Shown in pieces: positions 53,969 to 62,668 of a stretch of 64,000 nt of DNA; the first letter of the stretch is position 1, and every line of letters starts with the position of its first letter. This DNA comes from Bacillota bacterium. GTDB taxonomy: Bacteria > Bacillota > Clostridia > Lachnospirales > CAG-274. The stretch spans positions 1 through 64,000 of the forward strand of contig JAFSVK010000003.1 in assembly GCA_017444985.1 (NCBI GenBank), in the 5' to 3' direction. A model generated the notes under the pieces. It was not told the origin of the DNA. It did not search any database and worked only from the letters and a program-made list of their open reading frames with translations. The translations under genes were made by a program, and so were the position numbers.

Positions 53969-56352
53969 AGAAGACATTTCAGGATGTCTTAAAGGACATC
54001 GAGAATAATTTGATAGGGAAAGAACTGAGTAGCATTTCCGGGAATGCCGCATTATTTTCAATCTCCGAAGTAGATTATGCTAATTCCAATGTCGTTTTGA
54101 TGGTACAAGGGAAACGCAGAACTTGGACTTTTGAGCGTTTGGAGAAGGTTTGGAATGAGATGTACTATCGTCCCGCAGCAAATGTGGAGATTGTTTTTGG
54201 CGGGTCTGGTTCCAGCCGTAATCAGGTAGAAACAATATATGCAAGTATGGCATACGTAGAATGGTTGTATGTAAACAGTAAAAAATGCGTTGCTTATGTT
54301 GGCGAAGATACACATGAATATGGCACATTAAAGCATATGGATGAGGATAAGGAGAAGCATTATCAAGAGTTGATGGACGTTGCCGATCCCCGAAACCCTC
54401 TGCTTGATCCAGATGAAGCTCCTGATGGTTCGATTGAGGAACTGAGAAATGAATATCAGTTAGCAGCTGAGACTCTTAAAGACTATGTACTCGAAGAGGG
54501 ATTTGATATCCCGACAACAACAGAGGAAATTGAAACTGCGCTGAAGGAGTTTAAGAAAGCATACGCTCCGGAGGTTTTAGAGGCGTTGGGTGATGACGCT
54601 GTCCTTTCAACCATATTTTACACCGCTGGGGATAACACGAATGCTCTCTGCTGCTGGTTAGAGATGAACAGGGAGTGTCGGTCTTATTTTGGCAGCATTG
54701 CCGGAGGGTCTGCATATAAGTTTGGACTTTTCCAGAGAAAAGAGACCGGGGTATGGACTACAGGAAGTCCACAGAAACCGCAAGAATTATCTGAGGAAGA
54801 AGCGCTTACACTTGGAAAGGATATCCGTGATGCGCTTGTAAAAGGAGCCAGAATAATCCAAGAAGCAACTTTAGATTCACTGGAAGCATATGAAAAGCTG
54901 GACGATACCCTTAAAGAGGAAGTCGGTAGCCAGTATTATAATTGGGGCTGGTTTCACAAATATTATTCAATTATCTGTAATGATAAGCTTTGTGGATTCC
55001 ATTCAACTGATTGGCAAGTTCATGTTCTCCGTGCGCTTAGAATCAGACCGAGTGAGAAGTATTATGCTCGAAGCGGTCAGATTGCTATGGTTCAGAACTA
55101 TGCCGAATGGTATTATAGACAGTTTTTTGATGTATTTGCTGAACGGTTCGGTGAACCAAAACAGTTTATAAGATTAGGCTCATCTGACGGAGATAAAAAC
55201 TATGCAGCTGAATGGGCAAAACGTAGCGTCGTTGGCATAGGCTGGGCAGACCTCGGCGAATTATCCGAGTATGTTAAAGGTGAAAGTATTGAGCGGAAAG
55301 AAGTACAGGATAAGCTATGTGAAATATACTATCCTTCTGATGAGCGTTCAGCATCCAGAAAAGCCGGGGAAATTGTACGGTTTTATAAGTGCGATAAGAA
55401 TACCGTTTTTGTCATTATGGATGGACAACGGCTTATTGCCGCTGCAGATAATGTCGGGGACTATTTCTTCGATTCATCTTCCCCAATGGCGCATCAGCGG
55501 ACAGCGACATGGAAATTCATCTTTGAAACAGGCTCAAAAATGCCGGAGCAGTCAGAAGGTAAATTAACGTCTTGCTATCAGCTCAGCAATGAGGACAATC
55601 TTCTTTTCCTGTACGACAGATATTATTATGGCGAGGATTTTGGAAATAATCTGACTGAAGATCCAGTAGCTGTTGATGATCAAACAGTAAAACTTATGCC
55701 CATTACTTTCCGCACAGGGTATCACTCTGACTTTGAAAGGAATCGGATTCTGTTTGGCGCTCCGGGAACCGGTAAAAGCTACACCATAAATCAAGAAGCA
55801 AAGCTTTTACTTGGCGCGGATAACGAAACAGACTATGAGCGTGTGACGTTCCACCCTGACTATTCCTATGCCAATTTTGTTGGAACCTATAAGCCTGTGC
55901 CGATTAAGGATAATCACGGTAACGACTCAATTACATATGCTTATGTTCCTGGGCCGTTTATGAGAGTATATGTTCAGGCTCTGAAAAACAGTCGTACTGA
56001 CGGTATCCGTCCGTTCCTGTTGATTATCGAAGAAATCAACCGAGCAAATGTTGCCGCTGTTTTCGGAGATATATTCCAGCTTCTTGATCGTGGCGATGAC
56101 GAGGTAAGTGAATATCCGATTCAGGCATCTGAGGATATCAAAGCATATCTCGCTAAAGAACTGGGCGGTAACCCAGAGGATTATGCCAAGATTCGTATTC
56201 CGGACAATATGTTCATCTGGGCTACCATGAACAGTGCTGACCAAGGCGTGTTCCCGATGGACACGGCTTTTAAGCGCCGCTGGGACTTCACCTACCTCGG
56301 TATTGACGACAGTGATGAAAAAAATCCGTGGCAAGTATGTGTACCTTGCTGA
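53965..56352 (+). CDS. McrB-like AAA+ ATPase of a LlaJI-like system, frameshifted (5' part)
   Basis: 795 residues as it reads, but the last dozen (NPWQVCVPC and neighbours) are out of frame. Order: an N-terminal domain of unknown type (about 1-130), a helical middle, an EVE/PUA-like domain (about 415-520, VVGIGWADLGELSEYVKG and TVFVIMDGQRLIAAADNVGD), then the AAA+ domain. The latter has Walker A FGAPGTGKS (about 596-604), Walker B FLLIIEEINRAN (about 683-694) and WATMNSADQG with FKRRWDF (about 752-778). It should bind NTP and drive DNA translocation for the nuclease encoded at 56746. The frame breaks at the A7 run at 56318-56324. The rest is read at 56315-56731. Confidence 0.88.
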   Translation: MKKTFQDVLKDIENNLIGKELSSISGNAALFSISEVDYANSNVVLMVQGKRRTWTFERLEKVWNEMYYRPAANVEIVFGGSGSSRNQVETIYASMAYVEWLYVNSKKCVAYVGEDTHEYGTLKHMDEDKEKHYQELMDVADPRNPLLDPDEAPDGSIEELRNEYQLAAETLKDYVLEEGFDIPTTTEEIETALKEFKKAYAPEVLEALGDDAVLSTIFYTAGDNTNALCCWLEMNRECRSYFGSIAGGSAYKFGLFQRKETGVWTTGSPQKPQELSEEEALTLGKDIRDALVKGARIIQEATLDSLEAYEKLDDTLKEEVGSQYYNWGWFHKYYSIICNDKLCGFHSTDWQVHVLRALRIRPSEKYYARSGQIAMVQNYAEWYYRQFFDVFAERFGEPKQFIRLGSSDGDKNYAAEWAKRSVVGIGWADLGELSEYVKGESIERKEVQDKLCEIYYPSDERSASRKAGEIVRFYKCDKNTVFVIMDGQRLIAAADNVGDYFFDSSSPMAHQRTATWKFIFETGSKMPEQSEGKLTSCYQLSNEDNLLFLYDRYYYGEDFGNNLTEDPVAVDDQTVKLMPITFRTGYHSDFERNRILFGAPGTGKSYTINQEAKLLLGADNETDYERVTFHPDYSYANFVGTYKPVPIKDNHGNDSITYAYVPGPFMRVYVQALKNSRTDGIRPFLLIIEEINRANVAAVFGDIFQLLDRGDDEVSEYPIQASEDIKAYLAKELGGNPEDYAKIRIPDNMFIWATMNSADQGVFPMDTAFKRRWDFTYLGIDDSDEKNPWQVCVPC

Positions 56353-56731
56353 TGATAAATCGCAGAAGGTCGAATGGAACAAGCTGCGGAAAGCCATCAA
56401 TCATTTCCTGGCAAAGGAGAAAATCAACGAGGATAAGCAGCTTGGTCCTTATTTCATTGCCAGAGGTATTGTAGTACCCACCGATGGTGATGAGATAGAC
56501 CGCGACCACTTTATCCGCGTCTTTAAGAATAAGGTGATCATGTATCTGTTCGAGGATGCAGCAAAGCAGAAACGGGCTAAACTGTTTGAGGGCTGTTTCC
56601 AGGACAGTACTCGTTACTCAGAAATCTGCAGGGAATTTGATGCCAAGGGTATCGGTATTTTTAATCACGAAATCCAGCTTGAAACCGAGCCGGAGGAGCC
56701 GCAGTGGGCACCGACTGAAGGCGAAAACTAA
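56315..56731 (+). pseudogene. 3' part of the frameshifted McrB-like gene
   Basis: 138 codons in a different frame that continue the AAA+ protein: MKKIRGKYVYLADDKSQKVE, a helical lid region with HFLAKEKINEDKQLGPYFIA, VFKNKVIMYLFEDAAKQKR and an acidic tail. Removing one A from the A7 run at 56318-56324 would join GIDDSDEK directly to IRGKYVYL and give one protein of about 921 residues. Nothing supports an independent start here; there is no ribosome site. A sequencing error, a real mutation and transcript slippage are all possible. Confidence 0.85.
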
Positions 56732-56745
56732 GGAGGTCGTAGCTT

Positions 56746-58179
56746 ATGATCTCTGAGTTCGTAAGAGAGCAAAAGAGATATACACAGAAGGATTTGTGTA
56801 AAATACTCAGATGCTCTGAAGAAAAAGCAATCCCGCTGATACGGAAATTAAAAGAGTTCGGTGTTCTGAAAGCGGTCAAGGCATCTGATCTCCAACGGGA
56901 TATGTCTGACCTTATGGATGAGGATATCGAGGTCGCAGACGTTGAGATCGGCGAAGAAGAATATTTGTATGTCTTTACCTTCGTGGGTGTTATTGTCGTT
57001 GCCGGGCGTGTTCTGAAGTGCTATCCGAAGTACCTGCTTAATGCTGATCGTCCAAAGAATGAACTGCGGCAGGTGCTAAAAGTTCTGGAGAAATACAACA
57101 CAAAGGAACAGATTGTTCGGATGTTCAATGACAGCAGTGAGAGCAGCGCCTTTAATCTGCTTGCTGTGCTTCTGTTCCTCATGCAGGATTATTATGAGAA
57201 CGGTGTGTATAGCAACACGGAGGACATCATCGAGAGCAATGGTTCTGGTGAGATTCTTTGGGACAAAACAATTAACGAGACCTTCACTCTTTTGTCGAAT
57301 AACAGACCGTACTATATCGATCTCCAGACAAAGAAGCGTGTGACGGACGATTATGATTATTTTAAGCGGCTGCACGAGTGTATTCTGACAAAGGCGTCGG
57401 AGGAACTGAAGGAGGCAGAACTGCTCGATCTCTTTGAAATCACGGGAGTGGATCTGACCGATGAAGTCCTCGATGATTTCGGTGAAGAGGAGTACATCCT
57501 CTATCGTATAGAGAAAGAACTGAATACTCAGTTCAATACCAGGAAGCAGCTTCTGCTGAAAACTATCTATGCCTATATTGCACACAGCGGCAGCCTTTAT
57601 GATACTGATTGCCTGTCACTCTTCGGTACAAACAGCTTTAACCTTGTTTGGGAAGGCATCTGTGCTGATATCATGGACAATCAGCTTGATGTCAGACTGG
57701 GTGCTTTGCAGTTGCCGACACCGCTTAAGCCGGAATATGACCGAAAGAAAAAACTGATTGATTTGATAGAGAAGCCTATGTGGTCGGTGACCGGGAAAAC
57801 GGCATCGGATACGCTTATCCCTGATCTGGTAAGCATAACAGGGAATAAGTTCATTATATTTGACGCAAAGTATTATAACGCAGTACTTGAATCTGGACAG
57901 CCGCCGAAGGCGCAGCCGGGAATAGAGTCTGTTACAAAGCAGTATCTGTATCAGTTAGCATACCAGAAGTTCATCGCTGATCATGCCTTTGAAGGTGTCG
58001 AGAATTGTTTTCTGATGCCGACAGAGGCAAAGAATATAATACATAAGGGCGAGGCGTCTATGCAGATGCTTTCTGCTCTCGGGTTACAGAATATCAAGGT
58101 GCGTTTCCTGCCCGCTGATATGGTATATGAGCATTATCTGTCAGGCCGGAAGATGGAAATCAGTATGCTTGAGTTATAG
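56746..58179 (+). CDS. LlaJI-family restriction endonuclease
   Basis: 477 residues with GGAGG upstream of ATG 56746. An N-terminal winged-helix-like part (about 1-45) and a long helical middle are followed by a PD-(D/E)XK nuclease core with PDLVSITGNKFIIFDAKYYN (about 358-377), where Asp and the DAK triad are visible. The family matches LlaJI R2, which works with a McrB-type NTPase and C5-methyltransferases. Here it would cut unmethylated phage or plasmid DNA. It starts 14 bases after the McrB-like gene. Confidence 0.85.
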   Translation: MISEFVREQKRYTQKDLCKILRCSEEKAIPLIRKLKEFGVLKAVKASDLQRDMSDLMDEDIEVADVEIGEEEYLYVFTFVGVIVVAGRVLKCYPKYLLNADRPKNELRQVLKVLEKYNTKEQIVRMFNDSSESSAFNLLAVLLFLMQDYYENGVYSNTEDIIESNGSGEILWDKTINETFTLLSNNRPYYIDLQTKKRVTDDYDYFKRLHECILTKASEELKEAELLDLFEITGVDLTDEVLDDFGEEEYILYRIEKELNTQFNTRKQLLLKTIYAYIAHSGSLYDTDCLSLFGTNSFNLVWEGICADIMDNQLDVRLGALQLPTPLKPEYDRKKKLIDLIEKPMWSVTGKTASDTLIPDLVSITGNKFIIFDAKYYNAVLESGQPPKAQPGIESVTKQYLYQLAYQKFIADHAFEGVENCFLMPTEAKNIIHKGEASMQMLSALGLQNIKVRFLPADMVYEHYLSGRKMEISMLEL

Positions 58180-58191
58180 GAGGGAATGCGT

Positions 58192-60075
58192 ATGGCAACA
58201 GGCCGTTCGTTCGCTGAGTTTGTAAAAGATAAATGCTATAACGGCTTGTACCAGACGGCTGAAGACTACGTCAACGAAAACTGGGAGTCGATGGATCTTT
58301 ATACCCGGAACGTTCATCGTGTTGGACATGCGGAGATGATCGATGCCACCATCGAAAGAGTGTATGTCCGGGACCTTCCGGAAATGCGTGTCGCCTTTGA
58401 GGTCGGTATGCAGCTGGAGATCGATGTCAAAGAAGGCGATTACCACTATGACGAAAGTGATCAGTGCTATCCCTGGATTCGTATTTATTGCGAAGGTGAC
58501 CTTTCCTGCGGACTTGATGACTGGGAGATCATCCGGGTTGAACCGTACAGTAAGAAGAGCGCACCTCCCAATTCCCTGTCTGACGCACTTGTTCCGTTTA
58601 TCCCCTATGATCAGCTTGATAAGGTCGCAACGGAGTTTCTAAAGGAACACTATCCCACAGCATTGAAGGTTACGCCATACGGGCAGCCGCCTGTAAGCGT
58701 TGACCCGCTTGCCCTGGCAGACAGCCTGGGACTGGCGGTAAAGCAACAGCGCATCCGTGAGGACGCTTCCGTCTTTGGGCAGATTTATTTCGTTGAGACT
58801 GATGCGGAGATGTATGATGCCAACGAGGGTAAAACGGTCACGATGACCATCCCCGGAAAGACCATCATATTTGACCCGCAAATGTATCTGCTGCGGAACC
58901 TCGGTTCCGTCAACAATACGATCATTCACGAGTGCGTCCACTGGGTAAAGCATAGAAAGGTCTTTGAACTGGAGAAACTGTATAACGCAGAGGCCTCCAA
59001 TATCAGCTGTGAAGTGGTCGGTGGCGCCGCGTCTGCCGTTGCCCGCAGCGCAACGGAGCAGATGGAGAAACAGGCCAATCAGCTGACGCCAAGAATCCAG
59101 ATGCCGGCCGAGCCTTTCAAGGTCAAGGCGAAAGAATACATTGCCCGTTTTATGCGGGAATCGAATGCCCGGCATGAGAACGAGGTCATGGAGCAGGTCA
59201 TCACTGCACTGGAGACGGCGTTCGGCGTTTCAAAGCAGGCGGCAAAAATCCGTCTTGTAGAATTAGGCTTTGATGCTGCCATCGGCACCTATACATACCT
59301 TGACGGTCACTATGTCAAACCTCATACTTTCCGTAAAGGCGCGCTGAAGGTCAACCAGACATTTTCTATTTCTGCGCAGGACGCGGCTGTCGAGCGGTTT
59401 ATTAATCAGGATCTCCGCAAGCTGACCGAGAGCGGCGATTATCTGTTCATCGACAACCATTATGTCTATAACGCTCCTCTGTATGTTCAGCACGATGAAG
59501 ACGGTCGGCTTGACCTGACGGACTATGCCCGTTCACATATGGACGAGTGCTGCCTGGTCTTCGATATGAAGATCACCAGTAAGGTCGGTGAGGAATACCA
59601 CACAGCCTGTTTTCTGAACCGTGAAGACAGCAATATAACCTTTGAACTGAAGTTCCACAACGGCTATCAGAATGCTCCGCAGGAACGCCAGGTAGCTATG
59701 CGGAAGAAACAGCAGGAAGAGGATCTCGCCATCCGTAAGCAGATGACCGATGATCCGGAACAGTGCATGGATTTGCTTCTCAAATGGCGTGGAATGAAAT
59801 ACACGGATCTCGGCGACGCGATCGACCGTGACCCTAAGACGATAAGCAGGACGGTAAAGGGAGAAACGACACCGAAAGTGGAGACGGCGGCACTTATCTG
59901 TTTCGGCATGCATCTTCCTCCCTGTATCAGCTTCAAACTCATGGAGGTTCTGCGCTGTCCATTGAGTCCGGTCAATCCGGCACACCAATGGATCAGTGAG
60001 GCTTTGTACATAAAATACCCGGAGCCAATCTGGGCAATTAGAGAGTACCTTGCTCCTTATGGAGTGGAGATATAA
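58192..60075 (+). CDS. ImmA/IrrE-type metallopeptidase fused to a helix-turn-helix domain
   Basis: 627 residues. ATG 58192 has GGAGGG 7 bases upstream, while ATG 58186 is too close to it. The N-terminal region (1-130) is of unknown type. The zinc-protease motif HECVHW lies at about 246-251, within TIIHECVHWVKHRK. A C-terminal helix-turn-helix with YTDLGDAIDRDPKTISRTVK (about 536-555) ends the recognisable part. ImmA/IrrE proteases cleave repressors and de-repress mobile elements or stress genes. It follows the nuclease gene closely and may control or respond to the restriction system. The target is unknown. Confidence 0.75.
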   Translation: MATGRSFAEFVKDKCYNGLYQTAEDYVNENWESMDLYTRNVHRVGHAEMIDATIERVYVRDLPEMRVAFEVGMQLEIDVKEGDYHYDESDQCYPWIRIYCEGDLSCGLDDWEIIRVEPYSKKSAPPNSLSDALVPFIPYDQLDKVATEFLKEHYPTALKVTPYGQPPVSVDPLALADSLGLAVKQQRIREDASVFGQIYFVETDAEMYDANEGKTVTMTIPGKTIIFDPQMYLLRNLGSVNNTIIHECVHWVKHRKVFELEKLYNAEASNISCEVVGGAASAVARSATEQMEKQANQLTPRIQMPAEPFKVKAKEYIARFMRESNARHENEVMEQVITALETAFGVSKQAAKIRLVELGFDAAIGTYTYLDGHYVKPHTFRKGALKVNQTFSISAQDAAVERFINQDLRKLTESGDYLFIDNHYVYNAPLYVQHDEDGRLDLTDYARSHMDECCLVFDMKITSKVGEEYHTACFLNREDSNITFELKFHNGYQNAPQERQVAMRKKQQEEDLAIRKQMTDDPEQCMDLLLKWRGMKYTDLGDAIDRDPKTISRTVKGETTPKVETAALICFGMHLPPCISFKLMEVLRCPLSPVNPAHQWISEALYIKYPEPIWAIREYLAPYGVEI

Positions 60076-60097
60076 AAATTTCAAAAAATTTTCGGCA

Positions 60098-60122
60098 AAA
60101 ACGGACATGGCATGTCCGCTCA
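60098..60122. repeat. Left 25-bp inverted repeat flanking the 60.1-61.7 kb unit
   Basis: Contains ACGGACATGGCATGTCCG, itself nearly palindromic. The 25-base block matches the reverse complement of 61656-61680 at 22 of 25 positions. It could be the end of a small mobile unit, or one of two binding sites for the same regulator. Confidence 0.65.
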
Positions 60123-60125
60123 CGG

Positions 60126-60154
60126 CGCCCATCACAGTGTGGTGGGCGTTTTTT
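60126..60154 (+). terminator. Intrinsic terminator after the ImmA-like gene
   Basis: CGCCCATCAC (60126-60135) pairs with GTGGTGGGCG (60139-60148), with one G-T pair, followed by a T-run of seven. Confidence 0.88.
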
Positions 60155-60163
60155 TGTCCGTCT

Positions 60164-60223
60164 GTTAACAATCGAAAATATTTAATTGCGATTGTTGACA
60201 AACAAGAAGGAAGGTGCTATATT
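60164..60223 (+). promoter_or_regulatory. Promoter and operator-like inverted repeat for the 60290 gene
   Basis: TTGACA (60195-60200) and TATATT (60218-60223) are 17 bp apart. GTTAACAATCG (60164-60174) and CGATTGTTGAC (60189-60199) form an inverted repeat with one mismatch, overlapping the -35. A further TGTTAACAAT lies at 60253-60262 in the leader. This suggests control by a dimeric regulator, perhaps the HTH part of the ImmA-like protein. Confidence 0.65.
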
Positions 60224-60289
60224 GTTATCAAGAGGTAAATAGAATCAACGAATGTTAACAATATTTCTGCAAGAACGGAGGAACATAAA

Positions 60290-61339
60290 GTGATAACAAG
60301 AGAAGATGAACTGAATATCGACTTTGGCCTAAACACCATATTTGACGGTAGTAAGTACAGATTGGTTATGGCTCAAAGCGATGATGAATATCCTATCGGC
60401 GGTCTTATCTGTGAGTATATGCGATTGACCCCTATGGATATTAAGGCAGTAATCATGTCCTGTGACGGACTCGAAAAGAAAGGCTCAACAGACAATTATC
60501 TGGATGCCTTCCTACAGTTTCATGAGAAGGTTAACAAGGAGTTCCCGCCTGTGATCAGTACAATGATAGCGCTGGAATTTATGAATAGTGCTGATGATTG
60601 GTTCAGGGCTGTCAGAGAGAATCGTATCGAGGAGTACTTAGGTCTTTTTGATAAGTCTTATGACAGTGTGAAAAAGTATATTTTTGAGGATACAGGGTGT
60701 GATAAGGTGGGCGGCGATACCGTTCTGCAAATTCTTCTAACCTCTTACTGCGCTTTTGCCGACAAGTACATTGTCACGAAGGCTATGTTCAATCAGATTA
60801 TGGAAAGCAACGAATCTGATGATGAGAGTCATACCAGAGGGGTTGAGACGTTCGCGGCTATGTATGGCAGTCACATGGATATGCAGCACATCGATTATCG
60901 TTTAATCCTGACGGAAAACGGCTTTGAATCACTGTACACAATAAAATCTTCATTCTCCTTGCTCATCTTTGATATGGCACATGCCATTAACACGGAAGCG
61001 AATATCGTGAAGTGCAAGAACTGTGGGCATTACTTCGTTCCGGAAGGCCGTTCTGATGCGATTTACTGCTCATATCCACTTCGGGAGAACAAGGATAAGA
61101 GTTGCAAAGATGTTGGTGCCCAGGTGACAAGAACTAACAAGGAAAAGAATGATGCAGCAACTAAGGAGTATCGCAGAGTATATATGCGATACAAGATGAT
61201 GACAAACAGACATCCGGAGGATGCTGTTGCCGCTGAGAAGTTTGAAAGGCTTACAAGCGAGGTTAGGGAATGGAGAAATAAGATGGCACATGGGTTAGCA
61301 TCGACAGATGAATTCCTGACATGGCTGACACAGTTTTAG
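60290..61339 (+). CDS. DUF6076-like zinc-ribbon protein
   Basis: 349 residues from GTG 60290 with CGGAGGA upstream. The N-terminal two-thirds is helical, with no known motif. Near residues 241-271 a zinc-ribbon-like motif, KCKNCGHYFVPEGRSDAIYC followed by a further Cys in KSCKDVG, resembles DUF6076 proteins common in Firmicutes mobile elements. A basic helical tail follows. Function is unknown; nucleic-acid binding is plausible. It is flanked, with a small downstream gene, by 25-bp inverted repeats. Confidence 0.7.
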   Translation: MITREDELNIDFGLNTIFDGSKYRLVMAQSDDEYPIGGLICEYMRLTPMDIKAVIMSCDGLEKKGSTDNYLDAFLQFHEKVNKEFPPVISTMIALEFMNSADDWFRAVRENRIEEYLGLFDKSYDSVKKYIFEDTGCDKVGGDTVLQILLTSYCAFADKYIVTKAMFNQIMESNESDDESHTRGVETFAAMYGSHMDMQHIDYRLILTENGFESLYTIKSSFSLLIFDMAHAINTEANIVKCKNCGHYFVPEGRSDAIYCSYPLRENKDKSCKDVGAQVTRTNKEKNDAATKEYRRVYMRYKMMTNRHPEDAVAAEKFERLTSEVREWRNKMAHGLASTDEFLTWLTQF

Positions 61340-61352
61340 GAGGTGACAGCTA

Positions 61353-61538
61353 TTGAGACAGGCAATCCGTAATCTGAACAGCGACAAGCCTACACCTCCC
61401 CGTTTCTGCGATGTCATCATAGACGGAGACGATGTCCAGCTTGAGGTTAAGACCGATAAAAACAAATACGAGACGATCTCCTGGGAAGATATGCAGTACC
61501 AGGTGAACGCCGCAATTAAAAAAGCAGCAAACAAATAA
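61353..61538 (+). CDS. Small hypothetical protein
   Basis: 61 residues from TTG 61353, with a strong AGGAGGTGA site 6 bases upstream. The acidic middle FCDVIIDGDDVQLEVKTDK (about 18-36) is predicted beta, followed by a helix ending AIKKAANK. No family is recognised. It starts 13 bases after the DUF6076-like gene and is followed by a terminator, so it is in the same transcript. Confidence 0.65.
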   Translation: MRQAIRNLNSDKPTPPRFCDVIIDGDDVQLEVKTDKNKYETISWEDMQYQVNAAIKKAANK

Positions 61539-61584
61539 ACAGAAGCTACCGCAAGTAGTCCCGTAACCAATCGAGGAACTGACC

Positions 61585-61637
61585 GCCGGAGTTATCTATT
61601 TAAGCCAACAGGCTAAGTAGGTAACTCCGGCTTTTTT
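61585..61637 (+). terminator. Intrinsic terminator with a nested hairpin
   Basis: GCCGGAGTTA (61585-61594) pairs perfectly with TAACTCCGGC (61622-61631), followed by six T. The loop contains AGCC/GGCT. Confidence 0.88.
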
Positions 61638-61655
61638 GCGTTTTAAGGGGATTTT

Positions 61656-61680
61656 TGACCGGACATGTCGTGTCCGTTTT
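61656..61680. repeat. Right 25-bp inverted repeat flanking the 60.1-61.7 kb unit
   Basis: Contains CCGGACATGTCGTGTCCG and is the reverse-complement partner of 60098-60122 (22 of 25). It lies just beyond the terminator of the two-gene unit. Confidence 0.65.
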
Positions 61681-61689
61681 CAAAAAAAA

Positions 61690-62017
61690 TCTCATGGTAT
61701 AACGACAGTAGGTTAGCTGAAAAGCGACCGGAACAAGCATCTTCTGAGGGGGTTGAATTATTCGCCTTGTAGTAGGGAGATGCACTAACCAAGGTATCAG
61801 GCGCTCCGGCGCTTATACAAAAATATAAATCTCATTTAGTCCGAGATGGCCATTAGGGCGATGGGATGCATAGAGAGTTTAGGCAGCTGTGATAAAGACC
61901 GCTCCGGAAACGAAGATGCACCCACCGTTAGATTCCTGCGCCTATTTTCGGATTGTCGGAGTCTGTGGACATCTTCACCACAGGCTCTTTTGCATCCCAC
62001 CGTACCTGACCACGGAC
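61690..62017 (+). other. Structured leader upstream of the sigma-like gene
   Basis: No gene is seen between 61681 and 62032, but several pairings are. GGTTAG (61711-61716) pairs with CTAACC (near 61786-61791), with GCATCT inside it pairing with AGATGC. GTATCAGGCGC pairs with GCGCTTATAC (about 61795-61818). GAGTCTGTGG (61960-61969) pairs with CCACAGGCTC (61979-61988), followed by TTTT. The last could be an attenuator. The class of RNA is unknown. Confidence 0.4.
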
Positions 62018-62032
62018 GGAAAGGATGCAAAG

Positions 62033-62587
62033 ATGAAACTGAAGATTCGTTATGAGAACGAGTACCAAACGATCATGCTTGACGCAGAGGCAACGGAGGA
62101 ATTGTGGGTATCCCTATCCCTCGAGGGTGAAGGTCTCACGCAGGAAGAACGGGAGAGACTCATCCAGGAGACATGGGAGGAGCGTTACAACAGACCAGAC
62201 TACAACAACTGGCACAAGCACAATCGTCACACCCGGCGATCCAAGGCGCAGTCGGAAAATAAAGATGGCGAAGAGGGTGCCGATACCTCCGAGCCGCTGA
62301 TGAGCGAGGTGGCGGACGACCGCATTTTCCGCAGGGACGAGCTTGCCCGTGAAGAGAAGGAATCTTATGAGGCTATTTGCCAGTGGGTACGGCAGACACT
62401 GATCAAGAAACCGAAGTGGGCGGATGCCTTTATTGCTGTAAGAATAGATAAGATACCAATCCGAGAGTATGCTGCCGCTATTGCAAATCCAGGGGAAGAT
62501 ATCGCAAAAGTTGAGAACAATCTGACACAAAAGCTGAAAAGGGCAACATCGGCATTGGCAAAGGCTTATCCGGGCAAAGATTTTTGA
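62033..62587 (+). CDS. Sigma-factor-like helix-turn-helix protein of mobile-element type
   Basis: 184 residues from ATG 62033 (GAAAGGA upstream); the frame is open earlier but lacks a site. The N-terminal part (about 1-60) is small and strand/helix-rich. An Arg-rich linker and an acidic region follow, and then a C-terminal region 4-like segment (about 100-180). Segments of this kind are found on conjugative elements of Clostridia. The domain is not canonical, so a transcriptional role is inferred. Confidence 0.55.
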   Translation: MKLKIRYENEYQTIMLDAEATEELWVSLSLEGEGLTQEERERLIQETWEERYNRPDYNNWHKHNRHTRRSKAQSENKDGEEGADTSEPLMSEVADDRIFRRDELAREEKESYEAICQWVRQTLIKKPKWADAFIAVRIDKIPIREYAAAIANPGEDIAKVENNLTQKLKRATSALAKAYPGKDF

Positions 62588-62668
62588 ACAAATCAGAGCT
62601 TATGATGGATTTCGGGATTGCTGAAAATGCAGTCCCGAAAATTTTCTGAAAAACATGTAATAATACCA

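Noticed and set aside
56318-56324. Programmed -1 ribosomal frameshift in the McrB-like gene
   Set aside because: The change needed is +1 (or loss of one A). A -1 shift would enter the wrong frame, and no downstream pseudoknot was evident. Mutation, sequencing error or transcript slippage fit better.
60050-60238. 62-codon open frame after the ImmA-like gene
   Set aside because: It spans the terminator and the next promoter, has no ribosome site and is not protein-like.
61846-62055. 69-codon open frame in the leader of the sigma-like gene
   Set aside because: It overlaps hairpins and the ribosome site of the next gene and has no good start signal.
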